From NCBI GenBank assembly GCA_963823895.1, contig CAWGNG010000038.1, positions 124,001-188,000 on the forward strand: DNA of 64,000 bases. Reading direction: 5' to 3'. Below are positions 27,314 through 36,002 of the stretch, one piece after another. Numbering within the stretch: position 1 is the first letter of the stretch; each line of letters opens with the position of its first letter. The notes beneath the pieces are model-generated. The model worked only from the letters and a program-made list of their open reading frames with translations. It had not been told where the DNA came from and ran no database searches. Made by a program: the position numbers and the translations under genes. Source of the stretch: G963675935 sp963823895. Its GTDB lineage: Bacteria; Planctomycetota; Planctomycetia; Pirellulales; Thermoguttaceae.

Positions 27314-28969
27314 ATGACCCGACTGCTCAGTTGCGCGGCGATTGTCATTTTCGCGCTGCCATCCGCCTTGCTGGCTCAAGGTTCGCTGGAAGACCTGACC
27401 AAGCCGATCGACGGACGGAGCATGAGGGCGACCTCGTCGTTTCGTGGGACGCTGGAAAGCAAGAAAGTCACGAAAGACGGCAGGGGGCGGATCCCTTATG
27501 ATCCGAACGCCGATTTTCTCAGCGCTCCGGGCGAGGAGACCAGCAATTCCGACAATTTCACGATCGAGCCGGGCAAGACCCATGTGCTCTTGGATGCCAA
27601 GGGGCCCGGAGTGATTACGCACATGTGGATCACGTTCCTCGGACCGGAACCGCAAGAGTGGGCGCCGGAAGGGGCGGCCAACCATCAGGAAATGTTGTTG
27701 CGGATCTACTACGACGGCAACTCGCGGCCGGGCGTCGAGGCGCCGCTGGGCGATTTCTTCGCCGCCTGCTTCGGCAAGCGATGCGCGATCAACAGCATTC
27801 CGGTGGTCAACGACAACGGCGATTCGTACAACTGCTTCTGGAAAATGCCGTTTCGCAAGTCGATCAGGATCGAGATCGTCAACGAGAGCGCGAAGCAGAT
27901 TCGCCTGCTGTACTATAATATCGACTGGATCAAGAAGAAGATCGCCGAGGATACGCCCTACTTCTATGCCCAATATCGGCAAGAGTATCCCGTCGAGTCG
28001 GGCAAGGACTACGTGATTTTGCAGACGAAGGGGAAGGGGCATTACGTCGGGACGGTGTTGGCCGTGCGGACGCGGAGCCCCGAGTGGTTCGGCGAGGGGG
28101 ACGAGCGAATCTACATCGACGGCGAATTGAAGCCCTCGATTCAGGGGACCGGCACCGAGGATTACTTCCTCTCGGCCTGGGGATTGAAGACGTGCAGCGG
28201 GCTGTATTCCGGCGTTCCCTATTTCGACCAATGGGGCATCGTCGGCGGCCATACCAGCGCCTACCGCTGGCACATCAACGATCCGATCGTCTTCAACCAC
28301 GGCATTGAAGTCACCATCGAGCACTACGGCTGGATGTCGGTGGACGAGAACCCGAAGGGAGAACACAACAGTTGGAACGAGCGGGAGGACGACTATTCGA
28401 GCGTGGCGTTCTGGTATCAGACCGGCACGCCGACGTTTACGGCCCGAGCGCCCCATGCCCGCGAGCGGACGCTGCCGAGCCTGGAACGGGTGACGGCCTA
28501 CGGGCGGCATTACGTCGACGCGAAGTACCACGGGCCGGGCAAAGCGGTCAAGCAGAAGCTGTACGAATTGTACATGAAGCCGCAGTTGTTCTACATGCCG
28601 GAGAAGGCCGAGACCGCCTGGGTCGAGATCCCGTTGCAAGTGGAGAAGAAAGAGCCGCTGCGGCTGGTGCTCAACAGCACGACCGCTCCCGACTACGGCC
28701 GCTACCAGGTTCTGCTAAACGGGGTGAGAATCGGCGGCCCGCTCGATTTCTATAGCGACAAGGTGGCCAACACCGAGTTTCATCTGTTGGACTTCTGGCC
28801 CGATCCGGGCAAGTACACGGTTCGGCTGGAATGCGTGGGGAAGAACGCGAAATCCGAGGGCTTTGGCTTGGGATTGGAGAGCGTCAATCTGCGCAAGCGC
28901 CGTCCGCGCGTGGTGGAGTTTGGCCGCGACAAGGACAAGGACTGGAAGAAGGAGCCGAAGGTCTACTAG
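27314..28969 (+). CDS. Secreted DUF2961 (GH172-like) protein
   Basis: The protein has 551 residues with a signal peptide (LLSCAAIVIFALPSALLAQG). The DUF2961 core is recognised by GPGVITHMWITFLG, RIYYDGNSRPGVEAPLGDFF, YYNIDWIKKKI, SIQGTGTEDYFLSAWGL and YRWHINDPIVFNHGIEVTIE. Family members characterised as GH172 act on fructose- or arabinose-containing glycans. The C-terminal 150 residues (LVLNSTTAPDYGRYQVLLNG, ADN-like carbohydrate-binding sandwich) fit a carbohydrate role. The gene stands alone and converges on the DUF1573 gene. Confidence 0.85.
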   Translation: MTRLLSCAAIVIFALPSALLAQGSLEDLTKPIDGRSMRATSSFRGTLESKKVTKDGRGRIPYDPNADFLSAPGEETSNSDNFTIEPGKTHVLLDAKGPGVITHMWITFLGPEPQEWAPEGAANHQEMLLRIYYDGNSRPGVEAPLGDFFAACFGKRCAINSIPVVNDNGDSYNCFWKMPFRKSIRIEIVNESAKQIRLLYYNIDWIKKKIAEDTPYFYAQYRQEYPVESGKDYVILQTKGKGHYVGTVLAVRTRSPEWFGEGDERIYIDGELKPSIQGTGTEDYFLSAWGLKTCSGLYSGVPYFDQWGIVGGHTSAYRWHINDPIVFNHGIEVTIEHYGWMSVDENPKGEHNSWNEREDDYSSVAFWYQTGTPTFTARAPHARERTLPSLERVTAYGRHYVDAKYHGPGKAVKQKLYELYMKPQLFYMPEKAETAWVEIPLQVEKKEPLRLVLNSTTAPDYGRYQVLLNGVRIGGPLDFYSDKVANTEFHLLDFWPDPGKYTVRLECVGKNAKSEGFGLGLESVNLRKRRPRVVEFGRDKDKDWKKEPKVY

Positions 28970-28995
28970 GCGGAACGCGAACTCGCCATAAACGC

Positions 28996-29021
28996 GGGGC
29001 GGCATGGATTAGTGCCGCCCC
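28996..29021. terminator. Hairpin between convergent genes
   Basis: GGGGCGGCA (28996-29004) and TGCCGCCCC (29013-29021) form a 9-bp GC stem. It lies between the convergent DUF2961 and DUF1573 genes, a position suited to a shared terminator. It also has REP-like composition. Confidence 0.4.
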
Positions 29022-29074
29022 AACGTCGAGATCGTTGCTGATGGATTTGCTTTACGATCTCTCTTGCTCGGGTG

Positions 29075-30071
29075 CTATTTCGCCGTGGCCACGACCGCGT
29101 AGGCCGCCAGTTCAGGCGTCCACTCGCCCTGGTCGGTCTTGATCTTGATCGTCTTGATCACCTTGCCCGCGTCGGCCCCGGCCACGAATGTCACGGGAAT
29201 CTGGTGCAACGTCGTGCCGATGGCCTCCTTCGACAGGTCGAACTGGAAGGATTTCGGGTCGTCACAGGCGATCGAGAGGATGCGGAAGGGCTTCTTGCTG
29301 GTGGCGACGAGTGTCTTTGTGACCTTTTGGCCCGGTTGCACGACACCCATGAACAATGCGGCGGGACTGACGGAGATGCTCGGGGTTACTCGCCCTTCGA
29401 CCACCACGGGAATTTGCTGACCGGCGGCGTCATTGGTCACGAGCATCAGATGGTCGTCCATGTAGCCGGCGGGCATCGTCCTGTCGACATGGACTTCCAG
29501 GCGGTACGTCGTCTGACCATAGTTGCGGCTGGTTTCGAAGGCCTTGGCCGTGATATGCGGGTTGGCGCTCTTGATGCCGACGATTTTCCAGTCGTCGCGG
29601 CCGCCGTTGTAATTGACGTCGACGATTTGCTTATAGCCGGTGCCCTGGTCGATTGGGCCGAAGTAGACGCTGCCCGGCTGGAAATCGACATCGGTGCGGA
29701 TGAAGCCGCGGTCTTGCAGTTGCACCTCGGCGTAGAAGGGCCGATCGATGACGACCGTCAGCGTCGCCCCGCGCTGGCCGTAGAAGGAGTTGGTGTTGAA
29801 GGTTGCCACGATCGCCCCCTTCTCATAGGTCTTCACGGTCGGATTCTCGACGCGGACGCTGGTGCAACCGCAGCTTGAGTACGCATGGGAGATGTGGACG
29901 TCTTCCATGAAGAGGTTCTCAAACATGAACGGGTATTCGACCTTCGCCCCCCGCGACGGAACCGAAATCGTGTTCCTTGACCTTGAACATCTTTTGGGCC
30001 CAATCTTGGCCGAAAGAGGGGGTGGCAGCCAAAATGGTCACAATCAGCATGAGGATCGAACGGCGTGGCAT
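29075..30071 (-). pseudogene. DUF1573-domain secreted protein, one frameshift
   Basis: The start at 30071 gives a signal peptide (MPRRSILMLIVTILAATPSF) followed by VKEHDFGSVA. The reading then moves to another frame at the C6 run 29947-29952 and continues KVEYPFMFENLFMEDVHISH, AYSSCGCTSVRVENPTVK, the cysteine motif of DUF1573. Two ASH/Ig-like repeats follow to the stop at 29075. DUF1573 proteins are common exported planctomycete proteins of unknown function. A single missing or extra base explains the break. Confidence 0.8.
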
Positions 30072-30389
30072 CGACGTAAACTCCCTAAATATCTGAGGTG
30101 CATTATCTTCCGCCAAAATCTAAATCCATATTCGTATCCTGTCAACTTCGGTCTTTGCGGAATTACATTTCGAATCATTTGCAGTTGCGTCTTGAAATCA
30201 CCCGTTGAAAAAATGCTACCCATGTCCAAGGTCACATTCCACCCGCAGTTGGGGGGTTCTCCGCCAAATCAGCGTTTGCCGGATGCTCGATTGCCGCACG
30301 GAACCGCGGCGTGGAATACGCTGCGGCCCGCATTGCCAAAGTGGCCGGGTGTTCGTTAAGATATGGGTTTACCCTCGACCGGCCTTCCC
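30072..30389. other. Intergenic region before ffh
   Basis: This divergent region lies between the DUF1573 gene and ffh. The part at 30100-30200 is more AT-rich than its surroundings and probably contains promoters for both. No RNA gene or repeat was found. Confidence 0.4.
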
Positions 30390-31868
30390 ATGTTTGAATC
30401 GCTCCAGGAAAACCTGAGTTCGGCGTTGCGGGCCTTGCGCGGACGTGGAAGGCTCACCGAGTCGAACATGCGCGACGGTTTGCAGTCGGTGCAGCGGGCA
30501 CTGCTGGAAGCCGACGTCAGCCTGCCCGTGGTCAAGGACTTCATGGACCGAGTGAGCCAGCAGGCGGTGGGGGAAACGGTCCTCAAGGCACTCGACCCGA
30601 CCAAACAACTTGTTTACATCGTCTACCAGGAGCTGATTGGCCTGATGGGGCCGGTCGACCATTCGCTCCACCTTCGCAGCGACGTTTCGGTGTTGATGCT
30701 CTGCGGGCTGCAAGGTTCCGGGAAGACGACCACCTGCGGAAAATTCGGAAAAATCCTTACCACCCGGGGCCGCAAGCCGATGCTGGTGGCGGCCGACTTG
30801 CAGCGCCCGGCGGCCATCCAACAGTTGCAGGTGCTCGGCCAGCAGCTCGGGCTGCCGGTCTATGCCGATTTTGACGCGAAGGATCCCGTGGCTTTGTGCT
30901 TTGCCGCGGTGAAGCACGCGAAGGAGTCGGGGGCCGACGTGGTGATTCTCGACACCGCCGGCCGGCTGCACGTCGACGCGGAGTTGATGAACCAGCTTTC
31001 GATGATCGACCGGCGGGTCGGGCCCGATCAGGTCTACCTGGTGGTCGATGCGATGACCGGCCAGGACGCGGTCAATCGCGCGAAGGCGTTTAACGAAGCG
31101 CTGGAACTCGACGGCGTGATCATGACCAAGCTCGACGGCGACGCCCGCGGCGGGGCGGCACTGTCGGTCAAGGCGGTCACCGGCGTGCCGATCAAGTTCG
31201 TCGGCACGGGCGAGCACCTCGAATCGCTGGAAGAGTTCCACCCCGACCGCATGGCCGGCCGAATCCTCGGCATGGGGGACGTGCTGACGCTGGTCGAGCA
31301 GGCGCAGCAGAAGTTCGACCAGGACGAGATGGCCCAGCAGGAGGCGCGGCTTCGCAAGGGCGAATTCACGCTCGACGATTTCAAAAAGATGCTCGGCCAG
31401 ACGAAGAAGCTCGGGCCGTTGAACAAGATCATGAGCATGATCCCCGGCATGAGTGCCATGAGCGACATGCTCGGGGACGTCGACGCCGAAGAGCAGATGC
31501 GCGGCCTGTTGGGCATTATCGATTCGATGACGCCCGAGGAGCGGCGGAATCCCTCGAAGGTGATCGACCAGAGCCGTCGCCGCCGTATAGCCGCCGGCGC
31601 CGGCGTCGAGCCGCACCAGGTCAACGAGTTGGTCAAGCAGTTCGACAACATCGCCGAGATGATGAAGAAGATGTCGAGTATGGGCATGCGCGACCGGATG
31701 CGGGCGATGCAGGAACTAACCCAAGGCGGCATGATGGACCCTAGCGGAAGGCTCGCCAAGCAGAAGGGGAGCACCGGCAAGCGGCTGAGCCCCAAGGAAC
31801 GCGCCCAGGCACGGAAAGAGAAAGAGCGGGAAATGCGGCGAAAGAAACGGGAGAAGAAACGGAAATAG
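30390..31868 (+). CDS. ffh: Signal recognition particle GTPase Ffh
   Basis: This is the protein subunit of the bacterial signal recognition particle, which targets nascent membrane and exported proteins. The start is at 30390 (MFESLQENLSSALRALRGRG), giving 492 residues. The N domain is followed by the G domain, with GLQGSGKTTTCGKFGK (G1) near residue 106, DTAGRLHVD (G3) and TKLDGDARGG (G4). The Met-rich RNA-binding M domain (IMSMIPGMSAMSDML, KMSSMGMRDRMRAMQEL) follows, and a Lys/Arg-rich tail ends the protein. It is the first gene of the ffh-rpsP-trmD-rplS cluster. Confidence 0.97.
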   Translation: MFESLQENLSSALRALRGRGRLTESNMRDGLQSVQRALLEADVSLPVVKDFMDRVSQQAVGETVLKALDPTKQLVYIVYQELIGLMGPVDHSLHLRSDVSVLMLCGLQGSGKTTTCGKFGKILTTRGRKPMLVAADLQRPAAIQQLQVLGQQLGLPVYADFDAKDPVALCFAAVKHAKESGADVVILDTAGRLHVDAELMNQLSMIDRRVGPDQVYLVVDAMTGQDAVNRAKAFNEALELDGVIMTKLDGDARGGAALSVKAVTGVPIKFVGTGEHLESLEEFHPDRMAGRILGMGDVLTLVEQAQQKFDQDEMAQQEARLRKGEFTLDDFKKMLGQTKKLGPLNKIMSMIPGMSAMSDMLGDVDAEEQMRGLLGIIDSMTPEERRNPSKVIDQSRRRRIAAGAGVEPHQVNELVKQFDNIAEMMKKMSSMGMRDRMRAMQELTQGGMMDPSGRLAKQKGSTGKRLSPKERAQARKEKEREMRRKKREKKRK

Positions 31869-32001
31869 TGGGTAGCGGCCAGTGGCTAGTGGCCAGTGGG
31901 TAGTGGGTAGCGTGAGAACATAGAACACCGCCGGCGCTTACTTCCGACTAGCCACTAACCACTACCCAATACCCACTATCCACTACCCAATACCCACTAA
32001 C
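31869..32001. repeat. TAGTGGGTA-type simple inverted repeats between ffh and rpsP
   Basis: The 5' half has repeated GTGGGTAG/GGCTAGTGGCC motifs, and the 3' half (31949-32000) has the complementary CCACTACCCAATACCCACTA motifs. The RNA could fold into a long hairpin, either terminating ffh transcription or separating the genes. Confidence 0.55.
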
Positions 32002-32013
32002 CAGGAGAAACGT

Positions 32014-32508
32014 GTGTCAGTACGTATTCGGATGAAGCAGTTCGGCCGGAAGCACCAGCCGTTCTATCGGATTTGCGCGATGGACATCCGCAAGCCGCGC
32101 GACGGCCGGGTGTTGGAGGAGCTCGGCACCTACGACCCTTTGATTCCCGAGACCGACGCCCGGGCGATTCTCAACGGCGAACGGATCAACTATTGGTTGA
32201 GCGTCGGCGCGCAGCCGTCGGACAAAGTGAGCGTGTTGATTAAGAAGTACGGTGTCGGCGGGACGCACCTTACGGCGCAGCAGCAGGCGATCGGCCGTTT
32301 GGCGGTTGCCCGGCGTCGGCCCGAGCCGATGGCGCCGCTGCCGCGGCCGCCGAAGCCGGCCAAGCGAGGCGACGAGGAAGCGGACGCGCCGGCCAAGGGG
32401 CGTCGCAAGCCGCGGGCCGAATCGCCCGCCGCCGAAGCGCCCGCCGAGACGGCTCCCGTCGAGCAGCCCGCGCAGACCGAACCGGCCGCCACCGAAGAGC
32501 AAGGTTGA
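32014..32508 (+). CDS. rpsP: Ribosomal protein bS16
   Basis: The start is GTG at 32014, preceded by CCAGGAGAAAC. The S16 body (SVRIRMKQFGRKHQPFYRIC, RDGRVLEELGTYDPL, NGERINYWLSVGAQPSDKV) covers the first 85 residues or so. An Ala/Pro/Glu-rich extension of about 80 residues follows, which is long for the family but of a type seen in planctomycetes. It sits in the conserved ffh-rpsP-trmD-rplS order. Confidence 0.96.
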   Translation: MSVRIRMKQFGRKHQPFYRICAMDIRKPRDGRVLEELGTYDPLIPETDARAILNGERINYWLSVGAQPSDKVSVLIKKYGVGGTHLTAQQQAIGRLAVARRRPEPMAPLPRPPKPAKRGDEEADAPAKGRRKPRAESPAAEAPAETAPVEQPAQTEPAATEEQG

Positions 32509-32517
32509 TCGCCGGCA

Positions 32518-33204
32518 ATGCGATTCGACGTTTTGACCCTGTTTCCCGAGATTTTCCAGGGATACCTGGGCCAAAGCCTGTTGAAGCGAGCGATCCAAGC
32601 GGGATTGGTCGAGGTGCGTTTGCACGACATCCGCGACTGGTCGAAAACGAAACATAATACGGTGGACGATCGTCCCTTCGGGGGCGGGCCCGGCATGGTC
32701 ATGAAGGTCGAGCCGGTCGTCGAGTGCGTCGAGGCGGTACGGAGCCGAGACGCGGAGCCCGGCCACCTGGTTATGCTAACGCCGCAAGGCCGCCGGCTCG
32801 ATCAGCCGGCCGTTGAGCGATTGGCCCGGCACAAGCGGATCCTGCTCTTGTGCGGGCGGTACGAGGGGTTTGACGAACGAATACGGCTGATCCTCGAGCC
32901 GGAGGAGATATCGGTCGGCGACTACGTGCTCAACGGCGGCGAAGTGGCCGCGATGGTGGTGATCGAAGCGACGATCCGGCTCGTGCCGGGCGTGTTGGGA
33001 GACGAAGACAGCAGCGCCGACGATTCATTTTCGGGCGCGCGGCGATGGATTGAATGTGCGCAGTATACGCGGCCGCGGGAGTATCGCGGTTTCGAGGCCC
33101 CGGAAGTGTTGTTGAACGGAAATCACGCGGAGATCGAGCGCTGGAGAGAAGAGAACAGCCGCCAGCGGACGTTCGAGCGGCGCCGCGACTTGCTCGGAGA
33201 ATAA
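32518..33204 (+). CDS. trmD: tRNA (guanine-N1)-methyltransferase
   Basis: TrmD methylates G37 next to the anticodon, using S-adenosylmethionine in a trefoil knot. The start ATG at 32518 follows rpsP by nine bases. Motifs are MRFDVLTLFPEIFQGYLGQS, DDRPFGGGPGMVMKVEPV, LLCGRYEGFDERI and EISVGDYVLNGGEVAAMVVI. The C-terminal segment (QYTRPREYRGFEAPEVLLNG) is typical. At 228 residues it has normal length. Confidence 0.96.
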   Translation: MRFDVLTLFPEIFQGYLGQSLLKRAIQAGLVEVRLHDIRDWSKTKHNTVDDRPFGGGPGMVMKVEPVVECVEAVRSRDAEPGHLVMLTPQGRRLDQPAVERLARHKRILLLCGRYEGFDERIRLILEPEEISVGDYVLNGGEVAAMVVIEATIRLVPGVLGDEDSSADDSFSGARRWIECAQYTRPREYRGFEAPEVLLNGNHAEIERWREENSRQRTFERRRDLLGE

Positions 33205-33221
33205 AATCGTACAATGTAAAG

Positions 33222-33277
33222 CCGCGACCAGTGGTCGCGGGATGCCGGGAATGGAAAGCCGCGATCATTGATTGCGG
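33222..33277 (+). promoter_or_regulatory. Tandem hairpins in the rplS leader
   Basis: Two related hairpins follow the trmD stop: CCGCGACCA-G-TGGTCGCGG (33222-33240) and CCGCGATCA-T-TGATTGCGG (33259-33277), each preceded by AAAG. They lie 50-110 bases before the L19 start and could be an intergenic repeat pair or an RNA leader controlling L19. Confidence 0.45.
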
Positions 33278-33329
33278 ATAATTGGGCGGCCGACGGTCGC
33301 CGTCTTTTGGAGTCACGAAAGGGAGAATT

Positions 33330-33692
33330 ATGAGCGAACAGATTATGTCCTTGGTCGAGAAATCCAGCTTGAAGCCGGAAGTCTCGCCGTTCGAGGTTGG
33401 CGACACCGTCGACGTTCACTGCCGCATTTTGGAAGGCGAAAAGGAGCGCATCCAGATATTCAACGGGCTGGTGATCGCCCGGGCGGGCTCCGGCTCGCGT
33501 GCGACGTTTACCGTGCGGCGGATCGTGCAAGGGGAAGGGGTCGAGCGGAAGTTTCCGATCCATTCGCCGCGAATCGCCAAGGTCGAGGTGAAGCGCTCGG
33601 GCGTTACCCGCCGCGCCAAGCTCTACTACCTCCGCGACCGCACCGGCAAGGCCGTCCGCCTGAAAGAACGCCGCACGACGACGGGAAAGTAG
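33330..33692 (+). CDS. rplS: Ribosomal protein bL19
   Basis: The start is ATG 33330, with GGGAG four bases upstream. The sequence MSEQIMSLVEKSSLKPEVSP, then VGDTVDVHCRILEGEKERIQ, FNGLVIARAGSGSRATFTVR and HSPRIAKVEVKRSGVTRRAK is a standard L19 of 120 residues. It belongs to the large subunit at the subunit interface and sits in the conserved cluster after trmD. Confidence 0.97.
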   Translation: MSEQIMSLVEKSSLKPEVSPFEVGDTVDVHCRILEGEKERIQIFNGLVIARAGSGSRATFTVRRIVQGEGVERKFPIHSPRIAKVEVKRSGVTRRAKLYYLRDRTGKAVRLKERRTTTGK

Positions 33693-33777
33693 TCGTAAAG
33701 GCCGCCGTTGCGACCGTGCGTTAGTCCCTTTTCCCTCCGGGAGTGGGCTAGTGTGAGGACTTCGGAGGAAGACCGCG

Positions 33778-34194
33778 ATGAGCGTTCGTCGAAGTCTTTC
33801 CGGCTGGTTCCGGCGGCTCTTTCCGAAGAAGACTCTCGGCAAACGCGGCGAGGCGGCGGCCGCACGCTTCTTGCGGCGGCGGGGCTACAAGATTCTCGCC
33901 CGCGGCGATCGCTTTGGACCGGGCGAATTGGATCTCGTGGCGTTGGACGGGAAGACGATCGTGTTTGTCGAGGTGAAGACGCGGGAATCGGCGGTGGCCG
34001 GCCATCCCGCGGACGCGGTTGACGCCGTCAAGCAGCGGCGGCTGACGCGACTGGCCGTCACGTTGGAACCTCACGAAACGGCGGGAATAATGGGGTTTTC
34101 TTGGCCAGTGTTGCCAGTAGTGTTGCCAGATTCGGCTTTTCGGTATGCCGCCCATAGGTCGGCCGCAATGTCTTCCGCGTCCTGGTCAACGTAG
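33778..34194 (+). pseudogene. yraN: YraN (UPF0102) nuclease-like gene truncated by element insertion
   Basis: The first 95 residues or so are YraN-like: LGKRGEAAAARFLRRRGYKI, GPGELDLVALDGKTIVFVEV (the nuclease-like E-x-D...E-x-K core) and KTRESAVAGHPADAVDAVKQ. After RRLTRLAVTL the family sequence stops. The remaining in-frame codons (from about 34075) are antisense to the 3' end of integrase 1. The conserved C-terminus (FD-V/I-V/A-type strand) is absent. The gene therefore marks the left junction of the accessory region. Confidence 0.8.
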
Positions 34195-35216
34195 TATTTC
34201 AGGGTGGTGTCGATCTTCTTGTGCCGCATGAGTCGTCGCAGAACGGCCGGCATGACACGCTTGCTCCATCGGGTGCCAAACGCGCGGCGGTAGTCGTGCG
34301 CCGACGCTGGCTTCCCGGTCGTCTCATCGACGATAACGCCGGCCTTCTTGCCGATGGCGGATACCCTGGGGCCGGTGTACCTGACTCTCATCGGAACGTG
34401 GAACACCCGCCCGTGCCGCTCGGCCTCCGGTGTCGCCTCCAATAGTTCGGCAAACTCAGGGGCGCAGGGCACAAGCTCGGCCCGCTTCGCTTTCTGGCTG
34501 CCCAGCTTGAAGCGTAGGGCGGGATGGTAGCCGGGCTGCATAATCACGGCTATCGGCTCGGATGCGTCCCACGATAGCCGCATAGCCTCAGACAGCCGCA
34601 ATCCTGACCACCACAGCCCGTCAAGAAACCGCTGCCACGTCGCCACCTGCTCGGCGGGCACAACCTTGGGAACCGCGGCTAACATGCGCTCGTGTTCCTC
34701 TAAGACAATCGGCCGGCCTTTCATCGTCTCGCTCTTCGGCGGGCGAACCTTAGGGGCGCTGGGGATGAACCCCATTGACGCCGCCCAGTTCATCGCGCCG
34801 CGCAGGTGGCGGCAGTAGACGCCCAACGTCGCATCCCTCCGCCCTTCGTCCCGCATGGCCACAATCCAACGGCTAACGGCCTCAGTCGTCACGTCACGCA
34901 ACCGGGCGGGCTTCATCAGCCGTTCGATAAGGTTGAACGTCGTGGCAAACTTGCTGCGCGTTTCGAGGGCCATTGCCGGTTGAAACTCCTCTTCGTGCCG
35001 CTTGCGGAAGTCTGCCCAGGTCATTTTCGACGGGGCAGCATATCGCCCACTGTTCAACTCATCTTGCCACACGGCCGCCGCCCGCTCGGCTTCTCGCCGG
35101 TCGGTTGTGCCGCTGGTCTTTGCCACCTTGCGGCCGGTGGTCGGGTCTTTGTACGTCATCATCAGACAACGCCCGCCGCCATAGCTGGCAACGGCTACTC
35201 TGATTTCGTCGCTCAT
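34071..35216 (-). CDS. Tyrosine recombinase / integrase 1
   Basis: The 381-residue protein has an arm-binding-like N-terminus (SYGGGRCLMMTYKDPTTGRK), a SAM-like core-binding domain, and a catalytic domain with R207 (WSGLRLSEA), H307-x-x-R310 (SAHDYRRAFGTRW), H332 (RHKKIDTT) and Tyr341/342 (LKYYV). It should catalyse integration and excision. Its 3' end coincides with the point where yraN breaks off, the usual position of an integrase next to its attachment site. It overlaps the small upstream gene by four bases (ATGA) and is paralogous to integrase 2 at 38290. Confidence 0.92.
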   Translation of the reverse strand: MSDEIRVAVASYGGGRCLMMTYKDPTTGRKVAKTSGTTDRREAERAAAVWQDELNSGRYAAPSKMTWADFRKRHEEEFQPAMALETRSKFATTFNLIERLMKPARLRDVTTEAVSRWIVAMRDEGRRDATLGVYCRHLRGAMNWAASMGFIPSAPKVRPPKSETMKGRPIVLEEHERMLAAVPKVVPAEQVATWQRFLDGLWWSGLRLSEAMRLSWDASEPIAVIMQPGYHPALRFKLGSQKAKRAELVPCAPEFAELLEATPEAERHGRVFHVPMRVRYTGPRVSAIGKKAGVIVDETTGKPASAHDYRRAFGTRWSKRVMPAVLRRLMRHKKIDTTLKYYVDQDAEDIAADLWAAYRKAESGNTTGNTGQENPIIPAVS

Positions 35217-35461
35217 GATTTCGCGCTCCCTTCGTTGCCGACGATAACACGAAAGCCGGCTTGGCGTGCGGCGGCAACCTCATCGGCGTCGAGGGTGGGG
35301 CTTACTCGAATGGCTTCAACTTCCGCCGGCCCGCGGGCGTTTTCTTCGCCATCGATTACAACCACGGGCTGCCCGTAGGACGATTCGGCCCGCTCGGTCG
35401 AGAGAATCGCCGGCAACAACTCGCCGGTCTCGGTCAGCTTTACAGATACGACAGCTTGCAT
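35213..35461 (-). CDS. Small protein coupled to integrase 1
   Basis: The 82-residue protein starts at ATG 35461, preceded by GGGAGGTTCTCACG. Its stop overlaps the integrase start (ATGA), indicating translational coupling. The sequence (VVSVKLTETGELLPAILSTE, PAEVEAIRVSPTLDADEVAA) matches no family I recognise. The tight coupling suggests an integrase accessory or a directionality factor, but this is inference from position only. Confidence 0.65.
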   Translation of the reverse strand: MQAVVSVKLTETGELLPAILSTERAESSYGQPVVVIDGEENARGPAEVEAIRVSPTLDADEVAAARQAGFRVIVGNEGSAKS

Positions 35462-35479
35462 CGTGAGAACCTCCCAAAA

Positions 35480-35564
35480 AACCCGCCCCCCGTGGCCTTG
35501 TTCACGCGGAAGTAGGCCCGCGCGGGCGTCCTTACGGATAGCCGCAGACCAGGGGGAACGGGTT
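35480..35564 (-). promoter_or_regulatory. Hairpin leader upstream of the integrase 1 operon
   Basis: Arms at 35480-35495 and 35549-35564 pair over 16 bp. On the minus strand two of the pairs are G-U and one is a mismatch. The loop carries GGCTATCCGT (minus strand, 35534-35543) and CAAGGCC (35494-35500). The structure ends about 19 bases before the coupled start at 35461. A similar structure precedes integrase 2. Confidence 0.5.
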
Positions 35565-35726
35565 TCGCGTTTTCTAGAGAGAAACGCATGAGGGAACCTA
35601 CTTCTACTCGAACACCCTGATTATCGCTTTCACGCCGGGCCCGTCAAGTACCCCCGCCCCCAGGAAGTGTCCTAATTTGGACTTTTGGGGGGGTGAGTTG
35701 TCCATCAAACACAGCGAGAGCAAAAT

Positions 35727-35996
35727 ATGACCATCAAAAAAGAACAACTGACCGCAGTGGAACTGGAAATTCTCGACGCTATCGGAACACCATTTAATTG
35801 GGGAGACGTTACGGACCAAGATGTCCTCAATGCGATTGAAAAACCCGACTCCCCGGACACTCCGCGATGGGGCCTCTCGATCATCGAACACGTTTCTGAC
35901 TTTTGGGATCGCCTTTCGGTTGAAAGTAAACTGGTGTGTGTTCTTTTGGTCGCACAACACGCCCATGAAGCACAAATGAGAAATTGGGATAACTAG
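35727..35996 (+). CDS. Small hypothetical cargo protein
   Basis: The 89-residue acidic protein starts MTIKKEQLTAVELEILDAIG and continues DVTDQDVLNAIEKPDSPDTP, ending near VLLVAQHAHEAQMRNWDN. It is probably all-helical. It lies 45 bp inside the left end of the IS1-family element and converges on the MltR-like gene. It resembles no family I can name. Its position suggests cargo that may act with the MltR-like protein. Confidence 0.55.
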   Translation: MTIKKEQLTAVELEILDAIGTPFNWGDVTDQDVLNAIEKPDSPDTPRWGLSIIEHVSDFWDRLSVESKLVCVLLVAQHAHEAQMRNWDN

Positions 35997-36002
35997 ATTC
36001 AA

